From Oscillospiraceae bacterium (GTDB lineage Bacteria; Bacillota; Clostridia; Oscillospirales; Acutalibacteraceae): a stretch of 64,000 nt of DNA. Below the pieces are notes generated by a model, which saw only the letters and a program-made list of their open reading frames with translations, did not search any database and was not told where the DNA came from. The translations under genes and the position numbers were made by a program. Positions 45,704-54,974 of this stretch are shown in pieces; within the stretch, counting starts at the first letter, position 1; every line of letters begins with the position of its first letter. The stretch lies in contig DPVM01000010.1 of the NCBI GenBank assembly GCA_003526845.1, positions 124,001-188,000 on the forward strand. Direction: 5' to 3'.

Positions 45704-46040
45704 TCTCAATTTCCTTCAGTTTATCAAAAAGCTCAAAGCCCTTTTCAATCGAATCGTCTGCAACAAATGTCAGCTCCGGCACCTTGCGAATGTGAAGCTC
45801 GCTGCCGAGGCGCTTTCTGATAAAGCCGCTTGCCGCCTTTAATCCCTTAACGGATTCCTTGGCAACATCAATGCCCTCAATAGCGCTGACATAAACCTTT
45901 GCATAGCTTAAGTCGTTGCTGACATCAACTTTGACAATGCTGAGCATACCGCTTACGCGAGGGTCTTTAACCTCGCGCAGTATAGCGATAAGCTCTCTTT
46001 TTATATCTTCTGTTATTCTGTCTATTCTGTGTCCTGCCAT
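45693..46040 (-). CDS. rbfA: 30S ribosome-binding factor A
   Basis: 115 residues with the KH-like RbfA fold: N-terminal IDRITEDIKRELIAILREVKDPRV, VKVDVSNDLSYAKVYVS and the C-terminal IRKRLGSELHIRKVPELTFVADDS. It binds the 30S subunit late in 16S maturation. It sits 27 bp after infB, and nrnA begins within its last codons. Confidence 0.95.
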   Translation of the reverse strand: MAGHRIDRITEDIKRELIAILREVKDPRVSGMLSIVKVDVSNDLSYAKVYVSAIEGIDVAKESVKGLKAASGFIRKRLGSELHIRKVPELTFVADDSIEKGFELFDKLKEIENED

Positions 46041-46067
46041 AATTTATACAGCCTTTCCGAATACAAA

Positions 46068-48428
46068 TTAATCTCTGTATTCCTCAACAATATATGCCTC
46101 AAGAATATCGCCCTGCTTAATATCGTCAAAATCCTTGAGAGTGATGCCGCACTCATAGCCGGACGAAACTTCTTTGACCTCGTCCTTGAATCTCTTGAGG
46201 TTTGCAAGCTCTGCATCTGCAATTTGCTTGCCGTTGCGAATAACTCTTACCTTGCCGTCGCGGCGGATTGTGCCCGATGTAACAAGTGAGCCTGCAACAG
46301 TTCCTGCCGAAGAGATTTTGAACACCTCGCGAACCTCAACGGTGCCGGTGTCAACATCGCGGTATTTCGGCGCTCTCATTCCGCGCATTGCGTTTTCAAT
46401 ATCCTCGATAGCGTCATAAATAATGTCGTATGTCTTGATTTCAACTCCGTCACGCTCTGCACTGTCTTTTGCAACAGGGTCAACATCAACCGCAAATCCT
46501 ACAATGATTGCGTTTGATGCCGTTGCAAGCATAACATCGCTTTCGTTTACGGTGCCTACTGCGCCGTGAATAATTTTAACTCTTACCTCGTCGTTTTCAA
46601 TCTTGAGGAGCGATTGCTTAACAGCCTCAACACTGCCCTGAACATCAGCCTTAACAATAATGTTGAGTTCTTTCATCTCGCCGTCCTGAAGAGTGTCAAA
46701 CAATGTGTCGAGTGTAACTTTCTGGAATGCCTTGAATTCTTCTTCCTTAGCCTCTTCCTTGCGTTGTTCAACAAGTTTGCGCGCAAGCTTTTCGTCAGAC
46801 ACTGCGTTGAAGAGGTCGCCGCTCATAGGTGCCTGGTCAAGTCCCATGATTTCAACCGGAACAGACGGGCCTGCTTCGTTGAGCTTTCTGCCTCTGTAAT
46901 CGGTCATTGCTCTTACTTTACCTACGGCTGTGCCTGCAACGATAATGTCACCCGATTTGAGCGTGCCGTTTTGAACAAGGAGTGTTGCGATAGGACCTCT
47001 GCCCTTATCAAGCTTAGCCTCGATTACAACACCTTTTGCGCTTCTGTCGGGGTTAGCCTTAAGCTCAAGCATTTCTGCAACAAGGTTGATTGTTTCAAGA
47101 AGTTTATCAATTCCCATTTTAGTTTTTGCCGAAACGGGAACACAGATAACATCGCCGCCCCATTCCTCGGGAACAAGCTCGTGCTCTGTGAGCTGTTGCA
47201 TAACTCTGTCAGGGTTTGCACCCTCTTTATCCATTTTGTTGATTGCAACTATAATTTCAACGCCGGCAGCCTTTGCGTGGTTGATAGCCTCAATTGTCTG
47301 TGGCATAATACCGTCGTCTGCGGCTACAACAAGCACTGCAATATCCGTTGCCATTGCACCTCTTGCACGCATTGCGGTGAATGCGGCGTGACCCGGTGTG
47401 TCAAGGAAAGTGATTGTTTGCTTGTCGGGTGTAACAACTTGATATGCGCCGATAGCCTGGGTGATACCGCCTGCCTCGGTGGAGGTTACATCGGTGTTTC
47501 TGATTGCGTCGAGGATAGATGTCTTGCCGTGGTCAACGTGACCCATTACGCAAACAACGGGCGGACGCGGAATTGCATTCTCATCGTTTTCGTTGTCCTC
47601 TTCGATGATTTGCTCCTCGATTGTGACAACAACTTCTTTCTCAACCTTTGCGCCGAGTTCTGTTGCAACGATTTCGGCTGTATCGTAGTCGATAACCTCG
47701 TTTACATTAACCATCATACCGAGTTTCATCAATGCCTTGATAACCTCGGTTGCCGTCATACGAAGGCGTGATGCAAGTTCGCCGACAGTGATTTCTTCGG
47801 GTACGGTGATTTTGATTTGTTGCTTCTTTCTCTGCTCTGCAATGCGGGCAAGACGCTGTGCCTCTGTCTCCTTTTTTGAACGGGCACGCATACCCTGCGG
47901 TCTTTTCTTTCTGTATTGTTTCGATTTCTGATTAAGCTTTTGCTTTTTCTGATAATCGTTCATATTGCTTGCAGGAGCAATATCCTCGTATTTTTGGTTG
48001 TATTTTTCAAGGTCAACATTGTTAACTCTTGTGTCAATGTGGCGTGCCTCGCCCTTTGTTCTTGCCTGCGGAGCCTGCTCTGCCTTTTTCTTAGCCTTTT
48101 CCTCGGCTCTCTTTGCGGCTTGCTCTGCCATTTGAAGAATAGCGGCTTGACTTTGGCGCTTTTTGTCCTTCTCGCTGCTTTTTGCCGGCTTGCTTTTCTT
48201 GCTTTCCTTTTTCGTGTCCTGTTTTTTTGATGCGAAATATGAATCAAAATTCTTTACACTGTTTTCCTGTGTTATTTTGTCGAAAACAACATTCAGTTCA
48301 TTTTCTGTAAGAACGGTGCCTGCTTTTTTTGCAGGTCCGTCACAGTATGCGGAAAGTAATTCAATAATATCTTTGTTTTGTTTTCCTAAATCTTTAGCGA
48401 CATCGGAAACCTTAACCTTTATTACCAT
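46068..48428 (-). CDS. infB: Translation initiation factor IF-2
   Basis: 786 residues. The N-terminal IF2_N subdomain ([23 protein letters not shown]) is followed by a highly charged Lys/Glu/Ala linker to ~residue 190 and a second IF2_N ([22 protein letters not shown]). The G domain has [17 protein letters not shown] and NKMDK, then domains II, III and IV (C-terminal C2 binding fMet-tRNA). The ATG has GGAGG upstream and lies 23 bp after ylxQ. A 401-codon open frame on the opposite strand is a shadow of this gene. Confidence 0.97.
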   Translation of the reverse strand: MVIKVKVSDVAKDLGKQNKDIIELLSAYCDGPAKKAGTVLTENELNVVFDKITQENSVKNFDSYFASKKQDTKKESKKSKPAKSSEKDKKRQSQAAILQMAEQAAKRAEEKAKKKAEQAPQARTKGEARHIDTRVNNVDLEKYNQKYEDIAPASNMNDYQKKQKLNQKSKQYRKKRPQGMRARSKKETEAQRLARIAEQRKKQQIKITVPEEITVGELASRLRMTATEVIKALMKLGMMVNVNEVIDYDTAEIVATELGAKVEKEVVVTIEEQIIEEDNENDENAIPRPPVVCVMGHVDHGKTSILDAIRNTDVTSTEAGGITQAIGAYQVVTPDKQTITFLDTPGHAAFTAMRARGAMATDIAVLVVAADDGIMPQTIEAINHAKAAGVEIIVAINKMDKEGANPDRVMQQLTEHELVPEEWGGDVICVPVSAKTKMGIDKLLETINLVAEMLELKANPDRSAKGVVIEAKLDKGRGPIATLLVQNGTLKSGDIIVAGTAVGKVRAMTDYRGRKLNEAGPSVPVEIMGLDQAPMSGDLFNAVSDEKLARKLVEQRKEEAKEEEFKAFQKVTLDTLFDTLQDGEMKELNIIVKADVQGSVEAVKQSLLKIENDEVRVKIIHGAVGTVNESDVMLATASNAIIVGFAVDVDPVAKDSAERDGVEIKTYDIIYDAIEDIENAMRGMRAPKYRDVDTGTVEVREVFKISSAGTVAGSLVTSGTIRRDGKVRVIRNGKQIADAELANLKRFKDEVKEVSSGYECGITLKDFDDIKQGDILEAYIVEEYRD

Positions 48429-48451
48429 ACACTATTTCCTCCTGTTTTGTA

Positions 48452-48769
48452 TCACTCATTGCTTGCAATGAGCTGTGTTATTCTGTTTGAAAAATTGGCG
48501 TCGTCAACTGTGATAACGCCTGCCTTGTAACCGAGAGCGGCGTAAAGTTCGTTTATCGTTTCCTCGACATTACAACATATAATACTTTTGTTGTATCTCT
48601 CTGTCTGGGTGTTAAACTCGTTAATCAAACGAGGTGAAACATCGCTTGCAAAAATCAAAAGTTTTGCTTTGTGATTTTTAATTGCCTTAAGCGCCATATC
48701 GTGGCCCATTGAAAGTTTGCCTGCCCTGCGTGCCATTCCAAGCATGGATAAGTATTTTTTACTCGGCAT
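48452..48769 (-). CDS. L7Ae-family RNA-binding protein YlxQ
   Basis: 105 residues, L7Ae/L30e fold: LSMLGMARRAGKLSMGHDMALKAIKNHKAKLLIFASDVSPRL, then a central IICCNVEETINELYAALG and GVITVDDANFSNRI. Members bind kink-turn RNA and are linked to ribosomes. It overlaps ylxR by 11 bp at its start. Position between ylxR and infB is the classic arrangement. Confidence 0.92.
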   Translation of the reverse strand: MPSKKYLSMLGMARRAGKLSMGHDMALKAIKNHKAKLLIFASDVSPRLINEFNTQTERYNKSIICCNVEETINELYAALGYKAGVITVDDANFSNRITQLIASNE

Positions 48770-49028
48770 TTTTTATTTCTTCTTCCATTTTATCATAAAC
48801 GCTGTCGTCAATTTGAATTGAAAATGCGCGTTCAAATGCGCGTTTTTTCCTCGCCTTTTTCAGACAGTCGGCATTTTTGCAAACATAAGCACCTCTGCCT
48901 GCTTTTTTGCCTGTCAAATCAAGGCTGACCTCACCTTCCGGGCTTTTAACAACTCTGACAAGCGTCCTTTTGTCAAACATTTCGCCGCATCCGGTGCACA
49001 TCCTGAGGGGTACTTTCTTTGTTTTCAT
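48759..49028 (-). CDS. rnpM: YlxR/RnpM RNA-binding protein
   Basis: 89 residues, DUF448: KVPLRMCTGCGEMFDKRTLVRVV, then the GRGAYVCKNADCLKKARKKRAFERAF helix pair. In Bacillus subtilis the homologue (RnpM) modulates RNase P. It sits 13 bp after nusA and shares its last bases with ylxQ. Confidence 0.93.
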   Translation of the reverse strand: MKTKKVPLRMCTGCGEMFDKRTLVRVVKSPEGEVSLDLTGKKAGRGAYVCKNADCLKKARKKRAFERAFSIQIDDSVYDKMEEEIKNAE

Positions 49029-49041
49029 AAAATCACCTTAA

Positions 49042-50106
49042 TTATTCGTTTTCCTGTGCGCCTTCATAAAATCCCGATTCGGGCTTTATGTCGATTTTCC
49101 AATTTGTGAGCTTTGCCGCAAGGCGAACATTTTGACCCTTGTTGCCGATAGCAAGCGAAAGCTGATCGTCCGGAACGGTTGCGCGGCATGATTTTGCGCC
49201 CTCGTCAAGAATTTCAACATTCACTACATCCGACGGAGCAAGTGCTGCCGCAACAAATTCTGCCGGGTCGTCGCTGTATTTAACAATGTCGATTTTTTCG
49301 CCGCCCAAAGCGTCAACGATATTTGAAACTCTCTGTCCTCTCGGGCCGATGCATGAGCCTACCGGGTCAACATCCTCGTCCTTTGAAAGCACGGCGATTT
49401 TTGTTCTGGAGCCTGCCTCACGGGAGATTGATTTGATTTCGATTGTGCCGTCAAAAATTTCAGGAACTTCTGTTTCAAACAATCTGCGAACAAGGCCCGG
49501 GTGTGTGCGCGAAATCATAATTTTCGGGCCCTTTGTGCCCTCCTTAACATCAACAACAAAGATTTTTGTTGTTTGACCTACGGTGTATGTTTCGCCCGGC
49601 ACCTGCTCGCTCTTCGGAAGCAATGCCTCGTTTTTGCCGATTTCAAGCGTTACATTGCCTGTAGTCGGGTCAATTCTCGAAACTTTGGCTGAAAGAAGCT
49701 CTTGGTTTTTATCCTGAAATTCGCGGAGAATTTTGCCGCGCTCTGCCTCTCTGATGCCCTGACGGATAACATGCTTTGCGGTTTGTGCCACGATTCTGCT
49801 GAAATCCTTTGTTTTAAGCGGAATGTTGATTGTTGTGCCGACTTTTGCACTCTTGCGGTATTGTTGAGCCTGCTCCAATGTCAAATCGGTGTCGGGGTCC
49901 TCAATTTCGTCAACAACATTTTTTGTTACATAAACCTTGATTTTTTGTTTTTCGGGGTCGATGTCACAGTGAACAATCTCCTTGCCGTTGTAGTTGTGTT
50001 TTGCGCCTGCAACGATTGCAGCCGAAATCTTTTCATAAAGATAGTCGGCAGGGATACCTTTCTCTGCTTCAAGCATATTTACTGCTTCAAAAAATTCTTT
50101 ACTCAT
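49042..50106 (-). CDS. nusA: Transcription factor NusA
   Basis: 354 residues, the short Firmicutes form without C-terminal acidic repeats. N-terminal RNA-polymerase-binding domain (NMLEAEKGIPADYLYEKISAAIV), S1 domain (ILSAKVSRID-like region), KH1 with VDPVGSCIGPRGQRVSNIVDALGGEKIDIV and KH2 with LSLAIGNKGQNVRLAAKLTNWKIDI. It acts in pausing, termination and antitermination and could feed back on the attenuator-like leader of this same operon. Confidence 0.95.
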   Translation of the reverse strand: MSKEFFEAVNMLEAEKGIPADYLYEKISAAIVAGAKHNYNGKEIVHCDIDPEKQKIKVYVTKNVVDEIEDPDTDLTLEQAQQYRKSAKVGTTINIPLKTKDFSRIVAQTAKHVIRQGIREAERGKILREFQDKNQELLSAKVSRIDPTTGNVTLEIGKNEALLPKSEQVPGETYTVGQTTKIFVVDVKEGTKGPKIMISRTHPGLVRRLFETEVPEIFDGTIEIKSISREAGSRTKIAVLSKDEDVDPVGSCIGPRGQRVSNIVDALGGEKIDIVKYSDDPAEFVAAALAPSDVVNVEILDEGAKSCRATVPDDQLSLAIGNKGQNVRLAAKLTNWKIDIKPESGFYEGAQENE

Positions 50107-50126
50107 TTTCCTATCATCCTTTCGGT

Positions 50127-50615
50127 TTATATTTCTTGATTAAAGTCATCAATATTAAAATCATCAAGCTTTACATATGATGTGTCTTTTTTGTCAAAAG
50201 TAATTTCGCTGTCATCCTCAAGCCTGAGTGTGATTTTTTTGTCTTTGTAATCGACCATTTTGCCGTTGAAATCGCGCACGCCGTCAATCGGTCTGATACT
50301 GCGGAGCATAACGGGGGAGCCGATGTATTTTTCAAAATGGCTGTCCTTTGTCAGTTCTCTTTCGACTCCGGGCGAGCTGACCTCGAGCATATAGCTTTGG
50401 CTTATCGGGTCTGCCTCGTCGAGCGGTTTTGTTACCGCATGGGTCAAATCAACGCAATCGTCAATCGAAACGCCGCCGTCCTTGTCAATGAAAACCCGTA
50501 AATACCAATCCGAGCCTTCCTTTGCAAAGCGAACATCCCAAATCTCAAGTCCAAGCTCCTTTGCGTAAGGGGTGATTATTTCCTCAACCCTTTGCACGGT
50601 GTTTTGTTTTGCCAT
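50127..50615 (-). CDS. rimP: Ribosome maturation factor RimP
   Basis: 162 residues: N-terminal domain with LGLEIWDVRFAKEGSDWYLRVFIDKDGGVSIDDCVDLTHAV and YMLEVSSPGVERELT, then the Sm-like C-terminal domain (GKMVDYKDKKITLRLEDDSEITFDKKDTSYVKLD). Needed for 30S maturation. First gene of the operon, with AAAGG upstream of ATG 50615 and a ~100-nt structured leader in front. Confidence 0.94.
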   Translation of the reverse strand: MAKQNTVQRVEEIITPYAKELGLEIWDVRFAKEGSDWYLRVFIDKDGGVSIDDCVDLTHAVTKPLDEADPISQSYMLEVSSPGVERELTKDSHFEKYIGSPVMLRSIRPIDGVRDFNGKMVDYKDKKITLRLEDDSEITFDKKDTSYVKLDDFNIDDFNQEI

Positions 50616-50635
50616 TTGTCGTCACTGCCTTTCAT

Positions 50636-50696
50636 CGGTGTGATTTTACACCGCATAACAATAAAAAGAAGCGGACCTTGCAGCCCACCTCACTTT
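50636..50696 (-). promoter_or_regulatory. Structured leader of the rimP operon
   Basis: On the minus strand an imperfect GC-rich hairpin (50669-50695) is followed by CTTCTTTTT (50663-50670), which looks like an attenuator. A second hairpin, CGGTGT/ACACCG (50636-50653), lies close to the rimP ribosome site. The arrangement suggests transcript attenuation or control by an operon product such as NusA; inference only. Confidence 0.5.
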
Positions 50697-50719
50697 GGTT
50701 GATAATCTTACTGATATAT

Positions 50720-50747
50720 ATTATATATTATAATTTTTATTTGTCAA
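50720..50747 (-). promoter_or_regulatory. rimP operon promoter
   Basis: Minus strand TTGACA (50742-50747), 16-bp spacer, TATAAT (50720-50725): consensus hexamers. The -35 overlaps the palindrome CAAGAAAA-A-TTTTCTTG (50745-50761), which also covers the divergent -35. Confidence 0.85.
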
Positions 50748-50758
50748 GAAAAATTTTC

Positions 50759-50787
50759 TTGTAATTGATATAATCTTGTGATAGAAT
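50759..50787 (+). promoter_or_regulatory. ABC-F gene promoter
   Basis: TTGTAA (50759-50764), 17-bp spacer, TAGAAT (50782-50787), divergent from the rimP promoter with only 11 bp between the two -35 elements. Confidence 0.65.
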
Positions 50788-50850
50788 ACACAAAGTCGAA
50801 TAAATAAATCAAACATTGTTACAATAAATTTATCAATCGGGAGGCAAATT

Positions 50851-52458
50851 ATGATTCAGGCAACAAATATATCTGTTCAGTTTGGCGGTCGCTCGTTATT
50901 TGAAAGAGTTAATGTCACCTTTTCACCGGGCAACTGCTATGGTATTATCGGCGCAAACGGCGCAGGCAAATCAACATTTTTAAAGGTTCTCAGCGGTGAT
51001 TTGGAGCCGACAAAGGGCGAAATCCATATGACCCCGGGTGAGCGCCTTTCCGTTTTGAAACAGGACCACTTCGCTTATGACGAGTACGAGGTTGTCCGCA
51101 CCGTTCTTATGGGAAATCCGCGACTTATCGAAATTATGGAGGAAAAGGACGCGCTTTATGCCAAGGAGGATTTCTCCGAGGAGGACGGAATCAAGGCAGG
51201 CGAGCTTGAGGCGGAGTTTGCCGATTTGGATGGCTGGAATGCCGAGAGCGACGCCGAATTTATGCTCAATAAGCTCGGCGTAGGCGACGAATATCACTAT
51301 CTCAAAATGGCGGAGCTTCCGTCGGATATGAAAGTTAAGGTGCTTCTTGCACAGGCACTTTTCGGCAATCCTGATATTTTGTTGCTTGACGAGCCTACAA
51401 ACCACCTTGATTTGGCGGCTATCAGCTGGCTTGAAAATTTCCTTCTTGATTTTGAAAACACCGTTATTGTCGTATCGCACGACCGTCATTTCTTAAACAA
51501 GGTTTGCACACATATCTGCGATGTTGACTACGGCAAAATCACGCTTTATACCGGTAACTACGATTTTTGGTACGAATATACTCAAATGCGTCAACGACAG
51601 GCGCGCGACCAAAACAAGAAAAACGAGCAAAAGATTAAGGAACTTCAGGATTTTATCAATCGTTTCTCCGCAAACGCCGCAAAATCAAAGCAGGCTACAA
51701 GCAGAAAAAAGCAGCTTGACGCTCTTGAAATGATTGAAATGCCCGTTTCGTCACGCCGTTTTCCGTATGTTGATTTTAAGCCCGACAGAGAGTGCGGCAA
51801 TGACCTTCTCCGTGTCGACCACCTCACAAAAACAGTCGGCGACAGAAAAGTTCTTGACGATATTTCGTTTGTTATTCACCCGAGAGAAAAGGTTGCTTTT
51901 GTAGGCTCTGACGCCGTTGCAAAAACAACACTTTTCAAAATTATTATGGGCGAGCTTGAGCCGGACGAAGGCTCATACAAATGGGGCGTTACCACATCGC
52001 AAAGCTATTTCCCGTCAGACAACAGCAGTTATTTTGACGGTGTTGACCTCACACTCGTTGACTGGCTCAGACAATATACGACAGAACAGCTTGAGGCCGA
52101 TATAAGAGGCTGGCTCGGCAGAATGCTTTTCAGCGGTGACGAGGCACTCAAAAAGGCTAATGTTCTTTCGGGCGGTGAGCGCGTAAGGTGTATGCTTTGC
52201 AAAATGATGCTCAGCGGCGCAAATGTTCTTGTGTTTGATGAGCCTACAAACCACCTTGACCTTGAGTCAATCGCGGCTCTCAATAATGGACTTATCCGCT
52301 ATCCCGAAACTGTACTTTTCACCTCGCACGACCATCAGTTTGTTCAAACCGTTGCTGACAGAATCATTGAAATAAGCGGGGATAAGATTATCGACCGTAA
52401 GGGTGCTTATGACGATTTCCTTGCTACATTTGACGAGGAACAGCTCAAAAAGTTCTGA
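50851..52458 (+). CDS. ABC-F family ATPase (YbiT/YkpA-like)
   Basis: 535 residues: two ABC domains in one chain without membrane helices. Domain 1 has GANGAGKST, the signature region degenerate (MAELPSDMKVKVLLAQALF in place of LSGG), and LLLDEPTNHLD. An arm/linker with basic heptads (KKNEQKIKELQDFINRFSANAAKSKQATSRKK) follows. Domain 2 has Walker A GSDAVAKTT, where the usual Gly before Lys is Ala, then VLSGGERVR and VFDEPTNHLD. ABC-F proteins act on ribosomes. The form fits the YbiT/YkpA branch rather than antibiotic-resistance members. GGGAGG precedes the ATG, and a terminator follows. Confidence 0.9.
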   Translation: MIQATNISVQFGGRSLFERVNVTFSPGNCYGIIGANGAGKSTFLKVLSGDLEPTKGEIHMTPGERLSVLKQDHFAYDEYEVVRTVLMGNPRLIEIMEEKDALYAKEDFSEEDGIKAGELEAEFADLDGWNAESDAEFMLNKLGVGDEYHYLKMAELPSDMKVKVLLAQALFGNPDILLLDEPTNHLDLAAISWLENFLLDFENTVIVVSHDRHFLNKVCTHICDVDYGKITLYTGNYDFWYEYTQMRQRQARDQNKKNEQKIKELQDFINRFSANAAKSKQATSRKKQLDALEMIEMPVSSRRFPYVDFKPDRECGNDLLRVDHLTKTVGDRKVLDDISFVIHPREKVAFVGSDAVAKTTLFKIIMGELEPDEGSYKWGVTTSQSYFPSDNSSYFDGVDLTLVDWLRQYTTEQLEADIRGWLGRMLFSGDEALKKANVLSGGERVRCMLCKMMLSGANVLVFDEPTNHLDLESIAALNNGLIRYPETVLFTSHDHQFVQTVADRIIEISGDKIIDRKGAYDDFLATFDEEQLKKF

Positions 52459-52484
52459 TTGCTATAATTATGGTATAAATAAAT

Positions 52485-52524
52485 ACGGCGCAGAGATTAA
52501 ATTCTCTGCGCCGTTGCTTTATTT
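52485..52524. terminator. Bidirectional terminator, ABC-F versus cps module
   Basis: ACGGCGCAGAGA, 6-nt loop, TCTCTGCGCCGT (52485-52514), then TGCTTTATTTT, which runs into the last codons of the converging cpsB gene. Confidence 0.88.
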
Positions 52525-53235
52525 TGTCAATTGGTTAGCGTTATACATAAGTGTTTCAACCGCGTTTTCACCGCTCTTTTTGATGATTGCTTTTATTCCG
52601 TCCTCATATGCCGGCGGACGGGAGTCAAGATTGTGGCAATCCGAGCCGATTAAATGGATATGCCCTGTGTCAAGCAGTTTGAATAGCTTTTTCTTTAGAG
52701 AATGTTTGCCTGTTACAAATGATGAAATATTGACCTGCACAAGACAGCCCATTTCTATGTATTCCTCAAGCTTGTATGTGTCCTCCATAAGCGCTCTGTA
52801 TCGCTCAATGTGGGCAAGCACCGGCTTCAGTCCGTAGTCGCAAAAAAGATTGTTCAGTCTGTAATAATCGTTATCGTCAAACTCAGCCGAAAACGGATGT
52901 TCAATCAAAACATAATTTGAATTGCCGATTTTCAGCGCATCGAGATTGTCATTGTTAAACAGATATTTGCTGATATAAACCTCTGCGGCAGGGATAAGTT
53001 CTGGACTTCCGGGGGGCAGGGCAGACAAAAGTGCGTTGAACGCCTTATCTCTGCGCCTCAAAAAATCGTTAAGCGAAATATTGTCGGAATAATAGTGCGG
53101 CGTCAGCACTATTTTTTTTGCGCCCTGCGTCTTAAGCCGCTCAATCATTTCAAGGCTTGTTTCAATGCTTTGCGAGCCGTCATCTACGCCGGGGATAATG
53201 TGAGAGTGAATCTCAACCAAATTGTCAATATACAT
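52519..53235 (-). CDS. cpsB: Mn-dependent PHP-type tyrosine phosphatase CpsB/YwqE
   Basis: 238 residues with a PHP-type barrel: VEIHSHIIPGVDDGS at the N-terminus supplies the first metal His pair and Asp, then KKIVLTPHYYSD, the Glu in IPAAEVYI, YVLIEHPF, PVLAHIERY and LIGSDCHNLDSRPP. The enzyme removes phosphate from the tyrosine-rich tail of the BY-kinase encoded just upstream. It lies 36 bp after cpsD and ends at a terminator. Confidence 0.93.
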   Translation of the reverse strand: MYIDNLVEIHSHIIPGVDDGSQSIETSLEMIERLKTQGAKKIVLTPHYYSDNISLNDFLRRRDKAFNALLSALPPGSPELIPAAEVYISKYLFNNDNLDALKIGNSNYVLIEHPFSAEFDDNDYYRLNNLFCDYGLKPVLAHIERYRALMEDTYKLEEYIEMGCLVQVNISSFVTGKHSLKKKLFKLLDTGHIHLIGSDCHNLDSRPPAYEDGIKAIIKKSGENAVETLMYNANQLTK

Positions 53236-53271
53236 TAATAAACACCCTTTGATGTGAATACGCCGTCAAAA

Positions 53272-54150
53272 TTATTCGTTTCTCGGGTCGGTCTTGCGCA
53301 TCGACTTTTTTGCAGGCGAATAATCCGCGCCGTCATTTTTGCCGTAGCCATAACCGTATCCGTAACCGTAACCATAGCCGTAACCGTATCCGTAGCCGTA
53401 TTTTTTGCCGTATCTGTATCCGTATTTACCGTAGCCGTACTTGCCGGACTGTCCGTCACCGGCAAAGTTTACAATAAATCCCAGAATTTTTGCGTCGATA
53501 AATTCAAGTGACGAAATCGCCTTTTGAATATCGGGGTGCGTTGTCTGATTTGAGCGAACAACAAGTATTACGCCGTCCGATTCTCTTATAAGCGGCAGTG
53601 CGTCGGATACAACATTGATAGGCGCGGTGTCGATTACTATATAGTCAAAATCCTTGCCGATTTCGGCAAGAAATCCTGCCATAAGCTCACTGCCCAAAAG
53701 TTCTGCCGGATTAGGCGGAATAGAGCCGGAGCAAATGACCGAAAGATTTTCAAATTGTGTCGGGTGAATAACATCAAACAAATCAACTCTGTCGCGCCTT
53801 GATGACGAAACTGTCGAGCCGAGATAATCTGTCAAACCCGGTGCGTTTTGAAATTGAAAATATTGGTGCACCTTCGGTTTGCGAAGGTCGCCGTCTATGA
53901 GCAAAACCTTTTGGTCTGCCTGTGAAAGTGTGATTGCAAGGTTGATTGTGGTTGTTGTTTTGCCTTCGTTCGGCGACGCCGACGATACAACAATTGTTTT
54001 GCACCCCTTTTTCATAATCGAAAACATTATGTTCGCTCTTATGCTTTTGTATGCCTCTTCAACCCTGAATCGAAGCGACGGGTCGATTGAAATATCCTGC
54101 AAAAGGTGTCTTGATGAGGATGATGCGCTTTTTTTGCTTTTTCTTGCCAT
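53272..54150 (-). CDS. cpsD: CpsD-type tyrosine kinase (BY-kinase) with (Tyr-Gly)10 tail
   Basis: 292 residues. Walker A is SASPNEGKTTTT, Walker A' VLLIDGDLRKP, Walker B YIVIDTAP. The C-terminal ~60 residues hold about 16 tyrosines: GKYGYGKYGYRYGKK, then an uninterrupted (YG)10 encoded by exactly 60 bp (53341-53400), then a basic end. In BY-kinases the tail is autophosphorylated in trans and controls polysaccharide chain length through the CpsC partner. The alternating Gly-Tyr run is unusually long and regular and is built on hexamer DNA repeats, which may slip. Overall identity secure. Confidence 0.93.
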   Translation of the reverse strand: MARKSKKSASSSSRHLLQDISIDPSLRFRVEEAYKSIRANIMFSIMKKGCKTIVVSSASPNEGKTTTTINLAITLSQADQKVLLIDGDLRKPKVHQYFQFQNAPGLTDYLGSTVSSSRRDRVDLFDVIHPTQFENLSVICSGSIPPNPAELLGSELMAGFLAEIGKDFDYIVIDTAPINVVSDALPLIRESDGVILVVRSNQTTHPDIQKAISSLEFIDAKILGFIVNFAGDGQSGKYGYGKYGYRYGKKYGYGYGYGYGYGYGYGYGYGKNDGADYSPAKKSMRKTDPRNE

Positions 54151-54155
54151 TGCCG

Positions 54156-54923
54156 TTAATCCTCCTTACCTGCAACTTTAGCCGTCGACGAGCCCTTACT
54201 CTCAAAGTTCGGAATCGAGCCGAGCACGGGTATGTTGTATTTTTCAATAAGTTCCTCTTCCGTTTTAATTCTTATGTCAAGAATGTTACGGAGAATAATG
54301 TATGCCGCCGCTGCAAATGCGCCGATGATTGCACCGAGCGCTATTTTTTTCGGATAGCCGAGGCTTTCGGAATTAACTGCTCTGGTCGGTTCATCCTGTA
54401 CGGAGGCTTTAACAAGACCTTTGTTTGTTTCCTCCATAACCTTAGGCAATGTTATTTCAAGCTGATGTGCTATTTCGTATGACAAATCCTTGTCCGTTGT
54501 GTTGACGGAAATTTGGAACATTGCCGTGTCGGTGATTGATTCGATTGTGAGCGCATTTTTTATCGTTGACGGTGTATAGTTTGCGTTGATTCGCTTGTTT
54601 AAATCGTTTGCAACTCTGTTGTCAAACTTGTTTGTATTGAAAATTTCAATATATGTCGGGAGCATTTTTATAGCATAATTCATTTTGCTTGTGTTGCTTG
54701 TTCTTGCATATTCGTTGCTTGACGACGAACCGGTTGAAACAATTTCATCCGTTGGATCATCGGCTTCTGCCAAAAATTCAACAGAAGATGTGTAGGTCAG
54801 TGTTGTAAATTTTGCCGTATAAAAATATCCGAGCATTCCGCCGATAACGGCTATAATCACTATCAATTGCCACTTCTTGAAAAGTGCAACAAGAATTTTT
54901 CTAACATTTGCGTCAACATTCAT
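54156..54923 (-). CDS. cpsC: CpsC/Wzz-like polysaccharide copolymerase
   Basis: 255 residues. A short cytosolic N-terminus is followed by membrane helix 1 (QLIVIIAVIGGMLGYFYTAKF), an extracytoplasmic Wzz domain of ~150 residues, membrane helix 2 (KIALGAIIGAFAAAAYIILRNI) and a C-terminal cytosolic tail that would activate the CpsD kinase. First gene of the cpsC-cpsD-cpsB unit, with its own promoter; cpsD starts 5 bp after its stop. No glycosyltransferases or flippase are in the window, so the polymer it measures is made elsewhere. Confidence 0.92.
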   Translation of the reverse strand: MNVDANVRKILVALFKKWQLIVIIAVIGGMLGYFYTAKFTTLTYTSSVEFLAEADDPTDEIVSTGSSSSNEYARTSNTSKMNYAIKMLPTYIEIFNTNKFDNRVANDLNKRINANYTPSTIKNALTIESITDTAMFQISVNTTDKDLSYEIAHQLEITLPKVMEETNKGLVKASVQDEPTRAVNSESLGYPKKIALGAIIGAFAAAAYIILRNILDIRIKTEEELIEKYNIPVLGSIPNFESKGSSTAKVAGKED

Positions 54924-54974
54924 TAGAGCCTAATCTCCTAAAAAGTTCTATAATAATCTACTTATATAAAATGT

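Noticed and set aside
46566..47771. 401-codon plus-strand frame opposite infB
   Set aside because: Antisense shadow: the minus strand encodes IF-2 with all its motifs, while this frame is Cys/Asn/Phe-rich with no domain and no ribosome site.
53341..53445. Repeated hexamers as a CRISPR or satellite array
   Set aside because: The repeats are in frame within cpsD and encode (YG)n; there are no spacers.
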